The translations under genes and the position numbers were made by a program. The notes beneath the pieces were generated by a model. The model searched no databases. It worked only from the letters and a program-made list of their open reading frames with translations, and was not told where the DNA came from. A stretch of DNA of 64,000 bases from Apostichopus japonicus (Eukaryota > Echinodermata > Holothuroidea > Aspidochirotida > Stichopodidae): NCBI RefSeq assembly GCF_037975245.1, contig NC_092582.1:19804577-19868576 (forward strand), given 5' to 3'. This document shows positions 62,201 through 64,000 of this stretch, piece after piece (position 1 is the stretch's first letter; every line of letters begins with the position of its first letter).

Positions 62201-63134
62201 TAATTAAAGAACAAATGCAAACCAAGGCCATGCATGGATGACTGTGGAGATGCTGTCGAAGGCTGCAGTGTAGATGAATCCTCTAGTAAATATGTCTTTA
62301 GTAAGTTGGATACTTTTACCACTTCAGGTAAGTGTGTAAGCTATAGCGTATACTTAATAATAATATATTGTCCTGATTAACAATTATATTACAACACTTA
62401 AGCAAGCATATGCTGGGAAAGCAGAATGCCTTGTAACATAAACTTTATATTGGGTGGCTATTCAGCTAATTTAGCTCATGTTGGACATTTGTATTGTTAT
62501 GAAAACCATTTCAGATGGGAAAAGTCGATTTCTCCAGGATATAAAAACCCACACAAATTTGGGCCGACTATAACACTGATGAATGATCACATTGTTTTTG
62601 AATAAGTTTGCTAATTGTCATATCTTTAACAAATTCAGGGATTAGAGATAATGATAAGTGATCTCTTAAATCAGCTGGGTATGTATGTAATATAATGTGG
62701 TCATCTGATAACAAACTTAATTAAAAGCAAGTTTTTCAATATTTTTTTGAAATATACTCTGTTACTTTGCATAGTTAACACCAAACCAGCAAAAACTACA
62801 AAGTTAACATACCTGACATCAATTTACATATGAGACAGCACATTTGTTCATTAGTTGGATATAATTTTGTGACTGAACGGTGGGAACTAGATATTATAAA
62901 AGGATACATTCTACTTCCTACATACGTAATTCTGTCACACTGACTTCTGTTGCAACGTCTTTTTCTCTGAAGACAGGATCTAACGGTAACTAACTATAGC
63001 TTGCACCTTTCCTGGTGAATTGTTCATATACTGATTGTACACTTGTATTTACAGAATTCCATGAGAGCAACAGATGTGAGGATAGAGAGGATGTTTCAGA
63101 GACACCAACCAGAAATGATTCTCTGGCTACTGAG
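50611..63134 (+). CDS. Candidate host gene: multi-exon TPR-like helical protein, partial
   Basis: Exons with good GT/AG borders: 50611-50666, 51695-51728, 53966-54178, 55509-55545, 56937-57100, 58259-58453, 62033-62099, 62210-62327 and 63055-63134. The first seven join in phase without a stop. Exon 8 does not join exon 7 in phase, so a small exon is missing or a border is wrong; exons 8 and 9 join in phase. The start at 50611 is the first Met after an AG at 50570; upstream codons in that exon are open, so more coding sequence may precede it. The protein begins [12 protein letters not shown]. Its middle ([20 protein letters not shown], then [18 protein letters not shown]) has the small/large residue pattern of tetratricopeptide helices. 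Next come a Lys/Glu-rich linker ([20 protein letters not shown]), a PDLAWIPDD segment, a KKKK basic run and a Cys/Ser/Asp-rich tail. I do not recognise the family. The gene continues past 63134. Confidence 0.6.
50906..51205 (+). other. Unidentified coding-like frame in intron 1
   Basis: 99 codons open between TAA (50903) and TGA (51203): [40 protein letters not shown], then ELIKMPEAG. The composition looks coding, but no start, no matching splice phase and no family could be assigned. It may be a transposon fragment. Confidence 0.3.
51440..51641 (-). mobile_element. tRNA-derived SINE (copy 2, truncated head)
   Basis: It matches copy 1 over TGTATGTATGTATTTTAGA, AACTCGCGA(A)GAAGCC, AAAGCCGCAAGCTGACCGAA and CAACAACTCTGTAACTGGA, to GGAGTGATTCGAAC. 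The match stops just after the B-box region, so the rest of the tRNA-like head is missing. It lies in intron 1 of the TPR-like gene. Confidence 0.65.
51695..51728 (+). CDS. Exon 2 of the TPR-like gene (34 bp)
   Basis: TTAATTACAG acceptor and GTAAGC donor. Only one phase links exon 1 to exon 3 without a stop; it gives [12 protein letters not shown]. Confidence 0.5.
51930..52930 (+). repeat. AGGTCA-type dispersed repeats
   Basis: Diverged copies of a unit with GGTGAAGGTCAAAGGTCATT, AACATGATAACTCAAAAAGT and GAACTTCATACTTAGTATG. A perfect AGGTCAAAGGTCA lies at 52721-52733. Confidence 0.6.
53966..54178 (+). CDS. Exon 3 of the TPR-like gene
   Basis: TTCCTCAG acceptor and GTAAGA donor, 71 codons in phase 0: [20 protein letters not shown] at the start, [13 protein letters not shown] at the end. 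Amphipathic helices predominate. Confidence 0.65.
54263..54922 (+). other. Unexplained open frames in intron 3
   Basis: Two Lys/Leu/Ile-rich frames (54263-54550 and 54629-54922) sit between exons 3 and 4. A possible acceptor TTTTGCAG at 54634 precedes [20 protein letters not shown], but no good in-phase donor follows. A mobile-element origin is plausible. Confidence 0.25.
54888..54975 (+). repeat. tRNA-like sequence, possible SINE head
   Basis: GTGCCTAGTAGATAAAGG resembles an A box, and GGGACTCGATTCCCGG (54951-54966) a B box, 57 bp apart. Stems cannot be drawn fully, so a tRNA gene is not claimed. Confidence 0.35.
55509..55545 (+). CDS. Exon 4 of the TPR-like gene (37 bp)
   Basis: TTCAACAG acceptor, GTAATG donor. 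[12 protein letters not shown] completes a TPR-like helix pair begun in exon 3 and leaves in phase 1. Confidence 0.6.
55659..56226. repeat. Inverted repeat with 95-bp arms around (TA)n
   Basis: The left arm 55659-55754 and right arm 56132-56226 are about 97% identical in reverse complement (AAGATCC ... TTTGTACTCGTTGTAAATTA ... CTGCACTATACAGCTGATGG). The loop holds (TA)n tracts at about 55955-56130; another lies just outside at 56234-56304. It is intronic. Confidence 0.9.
56937..57100 (+). CDS. Exon 5 of the TPR-like gene
   Basis: CCGTTAG acceptor, GTGAGT donor. [20 protein letters not shown] begins it, a second GQYE helix echoing exon 4. It leaves in phase 0. Confidence 0.65.
57628..57735 (+). 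repeat. Dispersed repeat, copy 1
   Basis: TTTCACCTCTACCAAAGCAT, CAATTTCCCAGAAG(A/G)TTTGTATCC and CAAGAGAACATCAGCAT recur at 63551-63650 at roughly 85% identity. Confidence 0.7.
58259..58453 (+). CDS. Exon 6 of the TPR-like gene
   Basis: TTGAATAG acceptor, GTATAG donor, 65 codons in phase 0. Lys/Glu-rich, likely coiled helix ([15 protein letters not shown]), then [19 protein letters not shown]. Confidence 0.65.
58708..58807. repeat. 100-bp near-perfect palindrome
   Basis: The two 50-bp halves meet at 58757/58758 with no spacer and differ at one position (TTAGTATCAT against TTAGTGTCAT). The centre is CCTTAATATATTAAGG. It lies in the intron after exon 6. Confidence 0.95.
58960..59480 (+). repeat. 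AGGTCA-type dispersed repeats
   Basis: Repeated phrases GTCATTTGAGGTCAA(C/T)AG, AAAGGTCATTTGAGGTCA and GTAAACTTGATGGC mark two to three diverged copies of the family seen at 52 kb. Confidence 0.55.
59763..61110 (+). pseudogene. Broken L2/CR1-like LINE reverse transcriptase
   Basis: [20 protein letters not shown] (59763 on), then [11 protein letters not shown], then after frame breaks [15 protein letters not shown] (about 60300), [24 protein letters not shown] after a stop near 60473, [28 protein letters not shown] (motif A, about 60690), [10 protein letters not shown] and [10 protein letters not shown] (motif C, about 60940-60970), then [20 protein letters not shown]. The order is that of L2-type ORF2 proteins. 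At least three stops or shifts break it. The frame runs directly into the (ATCC)n tract at 61118. Confidence 0.8.
61118..61466. repeat. (ATCC)n microsatellite, about 87 units
   Basis: An almost uninterrupted run of CATC/ATCC tetranucleotides. It begins where the next conserved LINE residues (the YKYLG region) would be expected. Long frames on both strands here are only Ser/Ile/His/Pro or Asp/Gly/Trp/Met repeats. Confidence 0.98.
62033..62099 (+). CDS. Exon 7 of the TPR-like gene
   Basis: TTGTGACAG acceptor, GTGAGT donor. [20 protein letters not shown], a basic stretch that could act in nuclear import. It is in phase with exon 6 across a 3.6-kb intron holding the L2-like LINE. Confidence 0.55.
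62210..62327 (+). CDS. Exon 8 candidate
   Basis: AATTAAAG acceptor (weak), GTAAGT donor (strong). [20 protein letters not shown], then [13 protein letters not shown]. Entry phase 0 does not match exit phase 1 of exon 7, so one border is uncertain. Confidence 0.45.
63055..63134 (+). CDS. Exon 9 candidate
   Basis: TATTTACAG acceptor, GTAACT donor. It joins exon 8 in phase: [20 protein letters not shown] and on to SLATE. Acidic and Ser/Thr-rich. Confidence 0.5.
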
Positions 63135-63550
63135 GTAACTCAAGTAATTGAAAATATAATGACTGTTAAGGTAGCCTTGGCGTATTAAAAGGGTTTGAGT
63201 TTGGTGACTACATGCATAGCATATATCCCATGAAGGGGATCATGTGAATTTTTCAATAACAGTCACTGCAGTGAAAGGCAGACATAAACTGCATTGTCTC
63301 CATATCACATTTAAACAATCGTGCAGAAAGATATAATTCAAAGTGTGTATGGGTAGACTCTATAGTCTTTGCCAGCAACCTTGCCTGATGTAATGGTTGT
63401 CAATGAATTATGGAGCTTATTGGTTAACTAATCAGTGTAGATCTAGTGTCCAGTTGAAAAATTTCTAAAATTTCATGCTCCAGTTACTCATTAAAAGTTT
63501 TACAGCTAATAGGGGGACTTAAGATAAATGGAAGCATACCGATGTTCTCT

Positions 63551-63650
63551 AACTTCCTCCTTTCACCTCTACCAAAGCATCTTTGATTCAATTTCCCAGA
63601 AGGTTTGTATCCTAAATATCAAGAGAACATCAGCATTTCTTTCCTCAGAT
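63551..63650 (+). repeat. Dispersed repeat, copy 2
   Basis: Second copy of the sequence at 57628-57735, same orientation. Confidence 0.7.
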
Positions 63651-63838
63651 CTGTAGAGACTGTTACGCTCTCCGGTTTCCGGGCTTAAAGAAGGCACATA
63701 GATTCCATGGATTATATGTTAACTGGATATTTACAGATGTATTATCGTGAGTGGGTGCCATGTTGAATACATTTCACAGAATCGAGTTTGCAGCGTACTA
63801 CAATTGTAAACACACAAATACATTTTTCACATCTCTCT

Positions 63839-64000
63839 TTTACATTTGGGGTCATCAGATGTGAAATTTTGAAAACCTTACAAACGTGATTTTGCAAGAA
63901 GGTAACCTTGGACAGATTTCATATTTGGTTTGAAGATGGACCATATAAAATTGAAGCAGCCTATTATTGCTTTTGGTGGAGGTCAAAGGCCATTTAGTAT
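63839..64000 (+). repeat. AGGTCA-type dispersed repeat, cut by the window end
   Basis: TGCTTTTGGTGGAGGTCAAAGGCCATTT and ATGGACAGATTTCATATTTGG-like words match the copies at 52 and 59 kb. Confidence 0.5.

Noticed and set aside
1-64000. CRISPR-like reading of the regular arrays
   Set aside because: Array 1 and array 2 have nearly identical spacers between palindromes, and the context is animal intergenic DNA without any cas-like gene. They are satellites.

Overview
This window reads as nuclear DNA of a marine invertebrate, most likely an echinoderm. Sea cucumber or a relative is my inference, from AT-rich intergenic DNA rich in taggcct-type words, many small hAT-type elements, foldback repeats and AGGTCA-rich repeats. 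There are no operons and no prokaryotic signals. Coding signal is sparse and split into short exons with GT/AG borders. Most other protein similarity comes from decayed mobile elements.

Layout. 0.6-2.0 kb: a 20-unit, 70-bp satellite with a palindromic core. 2.1-2.6 kb and 7.3-8.3 kb: minus-strand pseudogenes of transposon-like proteins. 3.7-5.0 kb: a large foldback repeat. 11.7-14.7 kb: short repeats, a diverged hAT-type MITE and microsatellites. 16.1-19.7 kb: a complete-looking terminal-inverted-repeat element carrying a broken gene for a Cys-rich (CXC-like) protein. 20.0-20.6 kb: another foldback. 21.7-22.8 kb: a hAT-type element with an exact 8-bp target duplication and a second element nested inside. 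24.2-27.1 kb: two copies of one 370-bp MITE that flank a hAT transposase fragment and a leucine-rich-repeat exon. The outermost ends of the whole block are bordered by the same 8-bp word. 29.0-32.2 kb: broken exons of a ParB-like protein. 32.2-34.8 kb: a ~400-bp satellite with repeated AGGTCA direct repeats. 36.2-38.2 kb: a second satellite that shares the palindromic core of the first. 39.0-40.0 kb: a foldback element with tandem repeats in its arms. 41.4-42.8 kb: more hAT-type elements. 43.9-45.4 kb: a broken LINE with a tRNA-derived SINE inside.

The right part (50.6-63.1 kb, plus strand) holds the best candidate for a living host gene. Seven exons join in phase, with two more further on, and encode a helical, TPR-like protein that I cannot name. 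Its introns contain a second SINE copy, an inverted repeat around a TA tract, a 100-bp near-perfect palindrome, and an L2-like LINE whose reverse transcriptase is cut by a 350-bp (ATCC)n tract.

The most notable points are the composite 2.9-kb hAT-bounded block with a captured LRR exon, the shared palindrome of two otherwise different satellites, the 3.6-kb element carrying a CXC-like gene, and the ParB-like gene remains.
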